The position numbers and the translations under genes are program-made. From contig JAYRGW010000004.1 in the NCBI GenBank assembly GCA_041907665.1, forward strand, positions 1 through 64,000: a stretch of 64,000 bases of DNA, read 5' to 3'. This document shows positions 9,901 to 17,820 of the stretch, piece by piece. The first letter of the stretch is position 1; the number at the start of each line of letters is the position of its first letter. Below the pieces are notes generated by a model. It had not been told where the DNA came from, ran no database searches, and worked only from the letters and a program-made list of their open reading frames with translations. The DNA is from JAAYUD01 sp041907665 (GTDB lineage: Bacteria; Bacteroidota; Bacteroidia; Bacteroidales; Bacteroidaceae).

Positions 9901-9947
9901 ATTCCGACAAACAGTATACTATTCATCAGTATACCGTTTGTCGGAAT
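9901..9947 (+). terminator. Long hairpin between the LamG-like and calpain-like genes
   Basis: Arms of 20 bp (9901-9920 and 9928-9947), with one mismatched position, enclose a 7-base loop. They begin ATTCCGACAAAC and end GTTTGTCGGAAT. The hairpin starts 136 bases after the LamG-protein stop and ends 35 bases before the next start. It probably terminates or attenuates transcription, although a strong T-run does not follow. Confidence 0.65.
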
Positions 9948-9982
9948 AAGTTTACATAGAGTAGAACCATAAATTCATCAAC

Positions 9983-11539
9983 ATGAAAAAAGATATCCTC
10001 ATTTCGCTTTGCTTCCTCATCTTCACGATTACATTTGCCGCAAGCTGTTCCCGTGACAATGATGAGATTGAATTAAGTTCGTATGCGAAAGTTAATTTGG
10101 ACAATACAAATTTGCCAAACAAAGGTGTTCTCTACTCCGAATACAAATCGGATGAAACCAACCTTCTTAATATGATTGATAATAATAAAGAGACTAGCTT
10201 TTCTACTGATCACAATAATTTTTGGATTATTTGGAAAGCTTCTTCAAAAACAACGATCAATCACTATCGCATTATGGCATCTACAGACAATAGTACAACC
10301 GATCCGAAATCGTGGATTTTGTCTGCATCTGAAGATAGTATACATTGGGATACATTGGATAAAGAGACCTCCATTCAATTTAAAAATCGCTCAGATTACA
10401 AAGATTGCAAATTTCAAAACGAAGTCGGATACATCTACTACAAGCTACAATTCACAGAAAATAATGGAGATTCTAATACCCATATAGCCGAATGGTGGAT
10501 GGGATATGGCGAAGACGTTGAAAACCTAAATATTGACGACTTAATGTCTCTTGCTACAAATTTTACAGCTTCCAATGATACTCCGATGGGCAAATACTAC
10601 GCCAATAAACACATTACAACATCCAGCGACAAAGAATGGCTTGCAAATCCGGCTAACGAGCCCGACATTCCTTCAGACATGTCGGCTTTCCATCTCCAAA
10701 GTTTCAAAGTCACTTTGTATCCATACGGTACGCCAACACCAGCAGATGTCAATCAACATGGCATCGGAGATTGTTGTGCTTGTGCCGTCTTTGCAGAGTT
10801 AGCTTATGCCCATCCGGATTTCGTGCAATCCATTATTCACCAAAACAGCAATGGCTCTTTCAGCGTAAATATGTACGATCCACAAGGGAAAATAATAACA
10901 GTAGCAATATCATCAACCTTCCTTGCAAATACTAATAACACCATACAGTCTTGTTCGGGAAAGCACAATATTGCCGACTGGGCTTCCATACTCGAAAAAG
11001 CTCTATTGAAATATCAAGTCATCTACCAAATCGACAATACATTGAATGGCATAGCTACAGAAAGAGTAATGACGTTATTCACAGGAAACGGTACCAGCTT
11101 CTCTTTTACTCCTAGCGCACTCAATGCCGAACAGATGAAGCGAGTTGTCAAATGGGCTATGTCAAAAGGGAAGATGATTGTAGGCGGATTCAATCAAGCA
11201 GTAGCCATCGGCGATGTGAAAACGGTAACCGCGCATGCTTATTCCATCCTACTACCCTACGACGAAACAAGAGAACTCTTTTGCATGCGCAATCCTTGGG
11301 GAGTTTTACCATACGACGACAGCACAAAAGGATACGAAAACACCCAAGATGGTGTAATGAGAATACCTTTAACCGGTGTACAGCCATTCATTGATTTCCG
11401 TGTGATGGAATCGGGTGCTGCAGGCAATACAGCAGTAACAACTCCTTATTCGTTACCGAAATTTACAGCAAACCCATTAGAGATAAAGAGCCCCAACATT
11501 CCACTTTCTTTACTTCATAAGATTCACCCTTATTGGTAG
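9983..11539 (+). CDS. Lipoprotein with F5/8-type C domain and calpain-like (C2) cysteine protease domain
   Basis: This 518-residue predicted surface lipoprotein has lipobox AASC (Cys22). Residues about 45-175 look like a discoidin/F5-8C (CBM32-like) sandwich: LLNMIDNNKETSFST, the HYRIMAS strand, IYYKLQFTENNG. Residues about 240-475 match a papain-like calpain core. The oxyanion Gln and nucleophile lie in QHGIGDCCACAVF (Gln258, Cys264), the histidine in TAHAYSIL (His418) and the asparagine in MRNPWG (Asn437), with calpain-like WASILEKALLK between them. Calpain normally reads 'GDCW'; here the residue after the nucleophile is Cys. The triad appears intact, so an exported endopeptidase is likely. 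Substrate and calcium dependence are unknown. It sits beside a SusCD operon. Confidence 0.85.
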   Translation: MKKDILISLCFLIFTITFAASCSRDNDEIELSSYAKVNLDNTNLPNKGVLYSEYKSDETNLLNMIDNNKETSFSTDHNNFWIIWKASSKTTINHYRIMASTDNSTTDPKSWILSASEDSIHWDTLDKETSIQFKNRSDYKDCKFQNEVGYIYYKLQFTENNGDSNTHIAEWWMGYGEDVENLNIDDLMSLATNFTASNDTPMGKYYANKHITTSSDKEWLANPANEPDIPSDMSAFHLQSFKVTLYPYGTPTPADVNQHGIGDCCACAVFAELAYAHPDFVQSIIHQNSNGSFSVNMYDPQGKIITVAISSTFLANTNNTIQSCSGKHNIADWASILEKALLKYQVIYQIDNTLNGIATERVMTLFTGNGTSFSFTPSALNAEQMKRVVKWAMSKGKMIVGGFNQAVAIGDVKTVTAHAYSILLPYDETRELFCMRNPWGVLPYDDSTKGYENTQDGVMRIPLTGVQPFIDFRVMESGAAGNTAVTTPYSLPKFTANPLEIKSPNIPLSLLHKIHPYW

Positions 11540-11567
11540 ACTAAGAAAATAATTTCCATATCGTTAT

Positions 11568-11594
11568 TGCGGGGTCATAAAACCTGACCCCGTA
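11568..11594 (+). terminator. Terminator after the calpain-like gene
   Basis: A GC-rich stem, CGGGGTCA (11570-11577) and TGACCCCG (11585-11592), extendable by a G-T and a T-A pair, encloses a 7-base loop. It lies about 30 bases downstream of the calpain-like stop codon. No T-tract follows. Confidence 0.6.
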
Positions 11595-11792
11595 ATCGCA
11601 TCAATTCAGTTTCTTCTGGGTGTCCAGTTTCTTACAGGTGCACCGATGGGCTGATTACTCATGACATACACAGATATTGCCCACATGTCGAAACATCTGT
11701 TATTGGCACTACAAGGTTAAAAAGCACATTTTTTTTCAGACCATTGGACATAGCTTCGAATATAAACCCTCGAAGAACCGAAAGGTGAAATC

Positions 11793-12269
11793 CTAATGCA
11801 TTCTATCCCCTGCAGTATTGCATCTGTATAGATATTTCTTAGGCTTTTTAAGATATAAGCTAATCTCCTCAGTTATTAAGCTTTTTAAGCAATCAGAAAG
11901 GACAAACAGTTGCCCATTCTTATAAACAGTGAACCTATCTATACATAAATTAGTTATCGTATGGTTTCCATGCACTAATTTTAAATTCATTCGAGTATCT
12001 GGGAACGACTTCAATGTGTATAAAGAATCATCTGCAAGAGGTAATTTATTAATTTCTCTAACAATAGTTCTTATCTTTGTATGATTATGAATAATAATAC
12101 TATCTATTTCGGTCTTAAAGAAACTTTTAAAATTATCGCATTCGATACGAAAAGGAGTTTCGATATTTAAATCTACAAAATAGATTTTTATAGTCGTTGT
12201 TGTCTGTGATTTAGAATCTATACAGATTGCTAACAACAGAACAAATAAAACATCAATGATTCTATTCAT
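11793..12269 (-). CDS. Small exported protein of unknown function
   Basis: This 158-residue protein has an N-terminal hydrophobic signal (about residues 1-21, ending near SKSQ). The remainder has alternating beta-strand character (IKIYFVDLNIETPFRIEC, MNLKLVHGNHTITNLCIDRF) and a basic C-terminus. I recognise no family. It is isolated, with 253 bases to the gene on its left and 364 bases to the next gene on its right. Low-GC codon use and hypothetical neighbours suggest an accessory region. It could be a secreted or periplasmic immunity-type protein, but nothing in the sequence proves that. Confidence 0.6.
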   Translation of the reverse strand: MNRIIDVLFVLLLAICIDSKSQTTTTIKIYFVDLNIETPFRIECDNFKSFFKTEIDSIIIHNHTKIRTIVREINKLPLADDSLYTLKSFPDTRMNLKLVHGNHTITNLCIDRFTVYKNGQLFVLSDCLKSLITEEISLYLKKPKKYLYRCNTAGDRMH

Positions 12270-12633
12270 TTGCTATGAATTATGTTCCTTATTTGATAAT
12301 CATTTTTATTGAAAGATATTTATCTTAGCTCTTTTGGCCCAAAATTATTTTTATAATTATAACTTGAAGCAAGTCATTTCGACAATTCGACTATCACAAC
12401 CTGTTCTGCTTCAAAAGAAATGATCAAACTTTGTAATTTTGTTCTTTTATAAATTCAAGCACCACATCTACATTCCGAACAAGTCTATTTTGATTCCGAA
12501 TTTTATTTAATTTCTGCCTACCAATTCCATATATCATAATTCTATTTTAGTCTGTTTATTTTGTCTACTCCTTTCATTGATGCTGTTCAACGGCATTATA
12601 TGAATTCATCATTTCCTAGCAAAAGACACTAAA
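12270..12633. other. Gene-free AT-rich stretch
   Basis: No convincing gene lies here. A 37-codon frame on the minus strand (12424-12537) reads somewhat protein-like but has no visible support. No strong hairpin or promoter was seen. Confidence 0.5.
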
Positions 12634-13089
12634 TTATCTGCTATCTAATTTTGCATACTCCTTTTTCGCAATCGGGTCATTCAACTTCACTCCTCTTTCC
12701 AAGTAATTGAGTGCCAGCCCCTTTGTTCTTTTGTCTATTTTTCCCAAAGAGGGGTTAGCATCAAAGATACTTGTCAAACAATAATAAACATCATAGTTTG
12801 CGGGGGCATAATGGTATTTGTCCGCCATCACAATGGAATAAAGTAAAAATTCCTGCGGATGCTTCTTTTTCCTGAATTCATTCTTCAATAGATGATAGGC
12901 TGGAATATGTCCCACATCAATAACCCTTTCTTTCAGACTGTCCAATCCTTTCGGCTGAGCACTTTTACAAGCTTGTTTGATTCTATATTCCAAGCTTGCT
13001 TGAACTCCAATTCCAAAGCCTACAATGATACATATCAAATATAGAAATACTTTCAGGCTATAAATAAAACATTTTTTCTTATTCATCAT
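12634..13089 (-). CDS. Membrane-anchored hypothetical protein, tandem paralog 1
   Basis: This 151-residue protein has a basic N-terminus and one transmembrane segment (about residues 10-30, KVFLYLICIIVGFGIGV), then a helical soluble domain. It is clearly paralogous to the gene immediately upstream. The shared core is 'qEFLLYSivMAdKy...Y.vY....gI.d......KIDeRTK..AldYLeRGVkL.D'. The C-terminal pattern (AlnYLeRGVkLnD..A) recalls a Sel1/TPR-like helical hairpin. No enzyme motif is visible. It is separated from its paralog by 27 bases, so the two probably form one transcript. Tandem divergent copies suit an immunity or adaptor role (inference); the function is unknown. Confidence 0.7.
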   Translation of the reverse strand: MMNKKKCFIYSLKVFLYLICIIVGFGIGVQASLEYRIKQACKSAQPKGLDSLKERVIDVGHIPAYHLLKNEFRKKKHPQEFLLYSIVMADKYHYAPANYDVYYCLTSIFDANPSLGKIDKRTKGLALNYLERGVKLNDPIAKKEYAKLDSR

Positions 13090-13116
13090 CCTCTAACTAT
13101 TCATAATTAGTATCTT

Positions 13117-13578
13117 TTATTTGTGATAAATATCTTCCATTTCTCCTATAGAGCTATTATCCTTCAATTCGACACCTCTTCTCAAGTAATCCATGGCAAT
13201 ATTTTTAGTCCTTTCATCAATCTTTTCATCACGAAAATGGATATCATATATACCAGTCCAATCACTATATACGAAATAATATGCACTCGGGATATTAAAT
13301 TTGTTCGCCATTATTAACGAATACAAGAGAAACTCTTGCGAGTAATGTACATATATATATTCCTGAAATAAATAGGAACAGACATCTTCATCCCCTTTCC
13401 CTTTCAGAACGAGGTCCTTTATTGAATCTATATCAGAAATGTCGTACCAAATGAGATTTTTCGGTATTTTTAGATTCTCATCGGAATGATGATCGATTGA
13501 TTCATACCAATCACATGCAAATCCCAGAATGAATCCACACGACAAGAAAATGATTATACCCATAAAAATATTCTTCAT
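13117..13578 (-). CDS. Membrane-anchored hypothetical protein, tandem paralog 2
   Basis: This 153-residue protein has an N-terminal hydrophobic segment (about residues 4-22, IFMGIIIFLSCGFILGFAC) that could be a lipoprotein signal or an anchor. An acidic linker and then the same domain as the downstream gene follow: SQEFLLYSLIMANKF, KIDERTKNIAMDYLRRGVEL. The two proteins differ in the N-terminal half (DWYESIDHHSDENLK here) and are conserved in the C-terminal half. No promoter was identified. I recognise no named family. The start at 13578 gives a compact hydrophobic N-terminus. Confidence 0.7.
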   Translation of the reverse strand: MKNIFMGIIIFLSCGFILGFACDWYESIDHHSDENLKIPKNLIWYDISDIDSIKDLVLKGKGDEDVCSYLFQEYIYVHYSQEFLLYSLIMANKFNIPSAYYFVYSDWTGIYDIHFRDEKIDERTKNIAMDYLRRGVELKDNSSIGEMEDIYHK

Positions 13579-13999
13579 CCTATTTTAATATCTTATGCCT
13601 GCATAAACTATTTGTTTCCAAAAATATCATTCGAGGAGTCATCAAATCCTTTAAAGTACGATGGAAACTCTTACCACGTTAATAAAGTCTTGAACAATAG
13701 ACTATACACGCTATTGATATTGGCTGTATTATAGGTGAATTGACTTCTAATAATCTATCAACGGATACATAGCGCATGTACAATATTCGTCAATTTTTCT
13801 GATATAGCCAAATAATTATCATATAACTTAGCATCTAAAAGAGTTATATTACTTCAGTACACTAGCATCATGGATCAAATACAGCTTCAATTACACAAAA
13901 ATACAAAATATCAAAAACGTGAAATATTCCATTTTGTGTTTATAAGAGCTATTTTTCATATCCAACAGCACGAGCATCAGGCAGAATTGTCGTATGTTA

Positions 14000-14046
14000 G
14001 TTTTTCTGATGACGTCCATACGTTTTCAGAAAAACTTAAGGACGTC
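14000..14046. repeat. Two interleaved inverted repeats (pseudoknot-capable)
   Basis: GTTTTTCTGA (14000-14009) pairs with TCAGAAAAAC (14026-14035). GACGTCC (14011-14017) lies inside the first loop and pairs with GGACGTC (14040-14046) outside it. Both pairs are perfect. The crossing arrangement is that of an H-type pseudoknot if transcribed. Confidence 0.5.
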
Positions 14047-14227
14047 AACGATTTTAGGGGCATATGTGGTTTTAGAAAGATAAAGATAATCGTAAAAACG
14101 CCTAAAATTGATTTCCGGAACGTTTTCAAAAGTGAATATCAAAAACAATACTAATACTTTTTTAACCACGCCTCAAGTAGCGCGGAATCGACACATTGTT
14201 TTCCAAAAATGATAAGGACGAACACAA

Positions 14228-14291
14228 AAATTCATAAGGACGAAACTAAAAGTTTGTAACTAGAAACATTTAGTTTCGTCCTTATGAATTT
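14228..14291. repeat. Perfect 23-bp inverted repeat with 18-base spacer
   Basis: Arms at 14228-14250 and 14269-14291 are exact reverse complements (they begin AAATTCATAAGGACG and end CGTCCTTATGAATTT). The spacer is 14251-14268. It could be a strong bidirectional terminator, a small hairpin RNA or the end of a mobile element. Neighbouring genes lie more than 300 bases away on both sides. Confidence 0.75.
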
Positions 14292-14608
14292 CTCGTTGTA
14301 TATCAACGATTTACGCGTAACATATTTACGCTTTGTTCTGATTCGAGGTATATTCGAGCAGTGAAATAATAACGGAAAAGTGGTCTAAAAGGCCCTTTCG
14401 CTTAGGTTAGGATAAGAAAGTATCAGTATTTCGGAGAATATCCACATGAAAATGTGTTCTGAAAATGATTATTCAAAAGGCATTATATCGTTGCTTTCTT
14501 CGTTAAAATGGAGTGAACAGTCCATCTATTTGTAAGAAATAAGACAACATATATGCGGCTATTCATCTATTCTTCTTTTCAGCAAAATAATTATATTTTA
14601 AACCTTTG

Positions 14609-14941
14609 TCACTTCCGTATGACACCATTACTCACTATCCCACAGCACGTTAATAATGCACCACATACAACGCCAGCGAAAAGAGACGTCAAAATCGACT
14701 CAAGAGCATATTGCAGGAACGTTATTTCCAGTAGGGGTCTATTTAGACTCGATCTAAACAGGTCTCTAGGGATAGCTGAGTGGCCGATTTGTGCATAACG
14801 AGTGTATTCGTCCATTTCTGATAAGAACCTCATACCAAATAACAGTTGATAGGCAAGCAAAGGCAACAATGAAACGAAAATACTAAAACTGAGAAACTGA
14901 AATATTTGTATAACTAAAAAAACATTCCTAGCTTTGCCCAA
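14609..14941 (-). CDS. Possible small two-helix membrane protein
   Basis: A 110-residue frame with two hydrophobic stretches (VFLVIQIFQFLSFSIFVSLLPLLA and the C-terminal region around SILTSLFAGVVCGALLTCC) looks like a small inner-membrane protein. The only usable start near the top is TTG at 14941, and the frame has no recognisable homolog. Its 5' end overlaps a very good promoter for the divergent YhcH-family gene (14905-14936), which weakens the case for an upstream start. It may be a gene with a rare start codon, a truncated remnant, or not a gene. Confidence 0.35.
   Translation of the reverse strand: MGKARNVFLVIQIFQFLSFSIFVSLLPLLAYQLLFGMRFLSEMDEYTRYAQIGHSAIPRDLFRSSLNRPLLEITFLQYALESILTSLFAGVVCGALLTCCGIVSNGVIRK
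14905..14936 (+). promoter_or_regulatory. Bacteroides-type promoter for the YhcH-family gene
   Basis: TTTG (14905-14908), a 20-base spacer and TAGCTTTG (14929-14936) match the Bacteroides sigma consensus TTTG-N19-21-TAnnTTTG. The ATG at 14958 follows after about 21 bases, which gives a short leader. Confidence 0.75.
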
Positions 14942-14957
14942 AATATAACACGAAGAT

Positions 14958-15410
14958 ATGATAGTATCGAATATTGAAAATAGTAATAGGATAGAGAGCC
15001 TCCACCCTCTTTTTAAAGAATTGTTTGATTATGTGAAGTCACACGACATGCTGCACGCTCCATTGGGCCGCATTGATATTAAAGGCGACGAGCTTTTTAT
15101 CAACAACAGCAATTCTGAATGCAAAAAACGCGAAGATCAAGTTCTTGAATTGCATCACCAATATATTGATATACAGATTTTATTAGAAGGATGTGAAACA
15201 ATGGGGTGGAAAGCCACCGATGAATTAAATGAAAAAAGTGTAGTATCTCCATATAACGAAAAAGAAGACTATGCACTCTACAAGGATACGCCAACGATCT
15301 TTTTTGATATACACCCCGGGCAGTTTGTTATTTTTTATCCCGAAGATGCTCATGCGCCAATAATTGGTGAAGGTAAAATAAGAAAAATGGTGGCCAAAGT
15401 AAAACTATAA
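14958..15410 (+). CDS. YhcH/YjgK/YiaL (DUF386) family protein
   Basis: This 150-residue cytoplasmic cupin-like protein belongs to a family linked to sialic-acid and other sugar metabolism; some members act as sugar anomerases, and the family was long called 'beta-galactosidase subunit beta'. Diagnostic stretches are LELHHQYIDIQILLEG, ETMGW, the 'FFDIHPGQFVIFYPEDAHAP' region and the terminal KMVAKVKL. The conserved Glu/His residues of those stretches form the metal site in the family. It has its own strong promoter, stands alone and is convergent with radC. The length is typical. Confidence 0.85.
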   Translation: MIVSNIENSNRIESLHPLFKELFDYVKSHDMLHAPLGRIDIKGDELFINNSNSECKKREDQVLELHHQYIDIQILLEGCETMGWKATDELNEKSVVSPYNEKEDYALYKDTPTIFFDIHPGQFVIFYPEDAHAPIIGEGKIRKMVAKVKL

Positions 15411-15442
15411 TACCCGACCAACCAAGCATCTGCCATAAATTA

Positions 15443-16129
15443 TTACAGTTTTCCTTCGTCAGCAAAGCTATAATAAGAACCATCGCAAACGATAACATGA
15501 TCGAACATCCGAATATTCATCAACTCGGATGCCTGACGAATGGCTTTTGTGAGGTGGATGTCTTGATTGCTAGGGCGTGTATTGCCGGATGGATGATTGT
15601 GTACTACGGCAAGTTGGGTGGCACGTTTGAGTATCGCATCACGCAAGATGAGCCTTACATCGGCATACGTTCCATCGATACCTCCCGAGCTGATACGAAT
15701 CTTATCGATAACTGTTCCTGCCTGAGTAAGCAACAGACTCCAAAATTCTTCGTGTGGCAAATCGGCAAGAAGAGGAGCAAAAACATGGTAAACATCCCGT
15801 GAGCAGGTAATGCGTTCTCGTTCTTTAGGTGCTGCATCATTGCGCCGCCTTGCCAATTCGAGTGCTGCCATTACCGTCACACTCTTGGCCGGCCCCATCC
15901 CCTTAAATCGAGAGAAATCATTAATATCCCATTTGGCCAAGGTATTCAGATTATTGCTGCAAGTGCCCAGAATGCGTCTTGCCAGTTCTACTGCATTTTC
16001 TTCATTATTGCCCGAACCTATAAGAATAGCGACCAATTCGGCATCGCTTAAAGCAGCGCTACCTTGCACCATCATTTTTTCGCGGGGACGATCGTCGATA
16101 GACCATTCATTGATAGAGAGTTTTTCCAT
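15443..16129 (-). CDS. radC: RadC-family JAB/MPN-domain protein
   Basis: This protein of 228 residues from the ATG at 16129 has an N-terminal helix-hairpin-helix-like part (DRPREKMMVQGSAALSDAELVAILIGSG, then FKGMGPAKSVTVMAALELARR). A C-terminal JAMM metalloprotease-like domain follows, with the motif HNHPSGN...S..D and an upstream LPHEEFW glutamate. RadC was named for DNA repair, but its molecular role remains uncertain. The start at 16129 (MEKLSINEW) is chosen because family members begin near 'IKEWPEDDRPREK'; the longer frame to 16168 would add an atypical extension. It lies 69 bases after the glycosyltransferase gene and may share the efp transcript. Confidence 0.9.
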   Translation of the reverse strand: MEKLSINEWSIDDRPREKMMVQGSAALSDAELVAILIGSGNNEENAVELARRILGTCSNNLNTLAKWDINDFSRFKGMGPAKSVTVMAALELARRRNDAAPKERERITCSRDVYHVFAPLLADLPHEEFWSLLLTQAGTVIDKIRISSGGIDGTYADVRLILRDAILKRATQLAVVHNHPSGNTRPSNQDIHLTKAIRQASELMNIRMFDHVIVCDGSYYSFADEGKL

Positions 16130-16198
16130 AGTAGATTCGTTTTCAACAAAGTTTCTTAGAATCCTCACCCTAAGAGAGGACCATATAAAAGGGAAGAA

Positions 16199-17197
16199 CT
16201 ATTTATAAAAGTTCTTTTTGAAAGCTTCGAATTCATCTTTTTTGAGCACACACCGACGCCATAATGCCCACAAAAAGCCGCTACCGTAACCGATGAGTTG
16301 AATATAGGCAGCAAATACCGAATACAATCCGATAAGCGCATTTCTATTCTTTACCGTCGAATCGAGAAAGACAAGAAATGCATAAAGCAGCAACAAGGTT
16401 AACGACCACGGACATAACACAGAGCCGAGGAGTAAAACCAGCACACCCACTGTAAAAGCCGCCGGAAGCAAGTGTACTACTTTCAACGATTCGGGATATT
16501 TTTTATACAGATTAATGCGAGCAATACCGGAGTTGTATACTTGTTTAAAGAACTTTCGCCAATCGGTACGGCGTTTATGATACACCCAAGCATCGGGAAA
16601 CAAACGACATCCGTATCCGTTTTTGAAAATACGAATACTAAAATCGATATCTTCGCCAAAGCGCATGTTAGAGAATCCGCCAAGTGCTTGATACACATCA
16701 CGGCGAACCCCCATATTGAAACTGCGGGGATAAAATTTATCCATTTTCTTTTTACCGCCACGAATTCCGCCGGTAGTAAAAAAAGAAGTCATGGAATAAT
16801 TTATTGCTTTCTGTACATTAGAGAATGAGGCGTGGGCTTTATCCGGTCCACCAAAAGCATCGGCAGGAGCCATATTGAGCTCGCTAATTACAGCATCAAA
16901 ATAAGTATCGGGAAGTATGCAATCCGAATCGAGAATTATTAAATAGTCACCGCTAGCACGTTCAGCTCCATAATTGCGCGAAAGCCCCGGTCCTGTATTC
17001 AATTTATAATAGTAATGTACATTAAGATCATCGCTGTAGCGGCTCACGATTTTATCGCAAGGAACAGACGAACCGTCATCAACCACCAGCACTTCAAAAT
17101 CTTTGAAGTGCTGACCTACTAAACTTTGCAATAATTCACTCAGCTCGTCGGGTCGGTTGTATACCGGAATGATGACAGAAAAAAGCACGTGTTGCAA
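16199..17197 (-). CDS. Family 2 glycosyltransferase, membrane-associated
   Basis: This 332-residue GT-A enzyme should transfer a sugar from a nucleotide donor to an envelope glycan or lipid acceptor. The N-terminus has the canonical FSVIIPVYNRPDELSELL and VLVVDDGSS strand-turn. The metal-binding acidic motif is in LIILDSDCILP, and GGFSNMRFGEDIDFSIRI carries the ED motif of the acceptor region. Two hydrophobic segments near residues 240-285 suggest a membrane-anchored C-terminus. It follows efp by only 5 bases and precedes radC. Donor and acceptor cannot be predicted. Confidence 0.9.
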   Translation of the reverse strand: MQHVLFSVIIPVYNRPDELSELLQSLVGQHFKDFEVLVVDDGSSVPCDKIVSRYSDDLNVHYYYKLNTGPGLSRNYGAERASGDYLIILDSDCILPDTYFDAVISELNMAPADAFGGPDKAHASFSNVQKAINYSMTSFFTTGGIRGGKKKMDKFYPRSFNMGVRRDVYQALGGFSNMRFGEDIDFSIRIFKNGYGCRLFPDAWVYHKRRTDWRKFFKQVYNSGIARINLYKKYPESLKVVHLLPAAFTVGVLVLLLGSVLCPWSLTLLLLYAFLVFLDSTVKNRNALIGLYSVFAAYIQLIGYGSGFLWALWRRCVLKKDEFEAFKKNFYK

Positions 17198-17202
17198 GCT
17201 AT

Positions 17203-17769
17203 TTATGCTTTAACACGGCCTACATAAGATCCGTCGCGAGTGTCGACTTCTACCAACTCGCCTTCGTTGATAAACAACGGAACACGGATTTCGGTATCTG
17301 TTTCGAGTTTGGCAGGCTTCAACGTATTGGTAGCAGTATCACCCTTCATGCCGGGCTCGGTATAAACCACTTTCAACACCACTTTTACAGGAAGTTCTGC
17401 AAAAAGGATTGTTTCGGTCGAAGCATCAGAAACGACATCAACAGAATTGCCTTCTTTCAAATAATCCACACCGGTTATTGATTCCTTTTCGATAGGGACT
17501 TGTTCGTAAGTCTCTTGATTCATAAAGATATAGCTTTCGCCTTCTTTATAAAGGAATTGATAGGGGCGGCGTTCAATGCGGACATCTTCCAATTTAAATC
17601 CGATCTGATATGTACGATCTATCACACGCCCATTTATAACATCTTTCAGTTTGATACGCATAATCGTATTTCCCTTACCGGGCTTAACATGAAGAAATTC
17701 CACCACAAAATAGAAATGGCCATCCAACTTGATACACATTCCGTTTTTTACGTCCTGACAGTTAATCAT
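17203..17769 (-). CDS. efp: Translation elongation factor P
   Basis: This 188-residue protein of normal EF-P length binds between the ribosomal P and E sites and relieves stalling at polyproline. Domain I holds the exposed loop HVKPGKGNT with Lys32 at the tip, the position that is post-translationally modified in many bacteria. Domain II/III signatures include ERRPYQFLYKEG, YTEPGMKGDTATNTLKPA and the C-terminal VDTRDGSYVGRVKA. It is the first gene of a leftward set with the glycosyltransferase and radC, transcribed back to back with rpmH. Its promoter is visible at 17821-17851. Confidence 0.97.
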   Translation of the reverse strand: MINCQDVKNGMCIKLDGHFYFVVEFLHVKPGKGNTIMRIKLKDVINGRVIDRTYQIGFKLEDVRIERRPYQFLYKEGESYIFMNQETYEQVPIEKESITGVDYLKEGNSVDVVSDASTETILFAELPVKVVLKVVYTEPGMKGDTATNTLKPAKLETDTEIRVPLFINEGELVEVDTRDGSYVGRVKA

Positions 17770-17820
17770 ATATTCCTATATTTAATTATTATATTAATTT
17801 CTTTAATTACTTTGCGAGCG

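Larger units (their letters stand above)
13579..14608. other. About 1 kb of apparently non-coding DNA rich in inverted repeats
   Basis: No frame here looks like a real protein. A plus-strand frame at 13870-14154 has low-complexity, shadow-like composition. The stretch contains several inverted repeats: interleaved arms at 14000-14046, an 8-bp pair ATTTTAGG (14051-14058) and CCTAAAAT (14101-14108), and a 23-bp perfect pair at 14228-14291. The heptamer AAGGACG occurs three times directly (near 14038, 14212, 14236) and once inverted (near 14279). It may hold a structured RNA or a decayed mobile element. Confidence 0.5.

Noticed and set aside
12424..12537. A 37-codon minus-strand frame starting MIYGIGRQKLNKIRN.
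   Set aside because: It reads somewhat protein-like but is short, has no promoter or recognisable family, and could easily be chance or a remnant.
13758..13863. A minus-strand open stretch of about 30 codons reading LLDAKLYDNYLAISEKL.
   Set aside because: It has no start codon in frame after the preceding stop and no known relative; at best it is a gene remnant.
13870..14154. A 94-codon plus-strand reading frame in the gene-free region.
   Set aside because: Its composition is unlike a folded protein, it has no promoter and it runs straight through the interleaved and 8-bp inverted repeats at 14000-14108.
14228..14291. An invertible promoter of the Bacteroides phase-variation type.
   Set aside because: The arms enclose only 18 bases, too few for a promoter, and no TAnnTTTG box lies between them; no adjacent recombinase is present.
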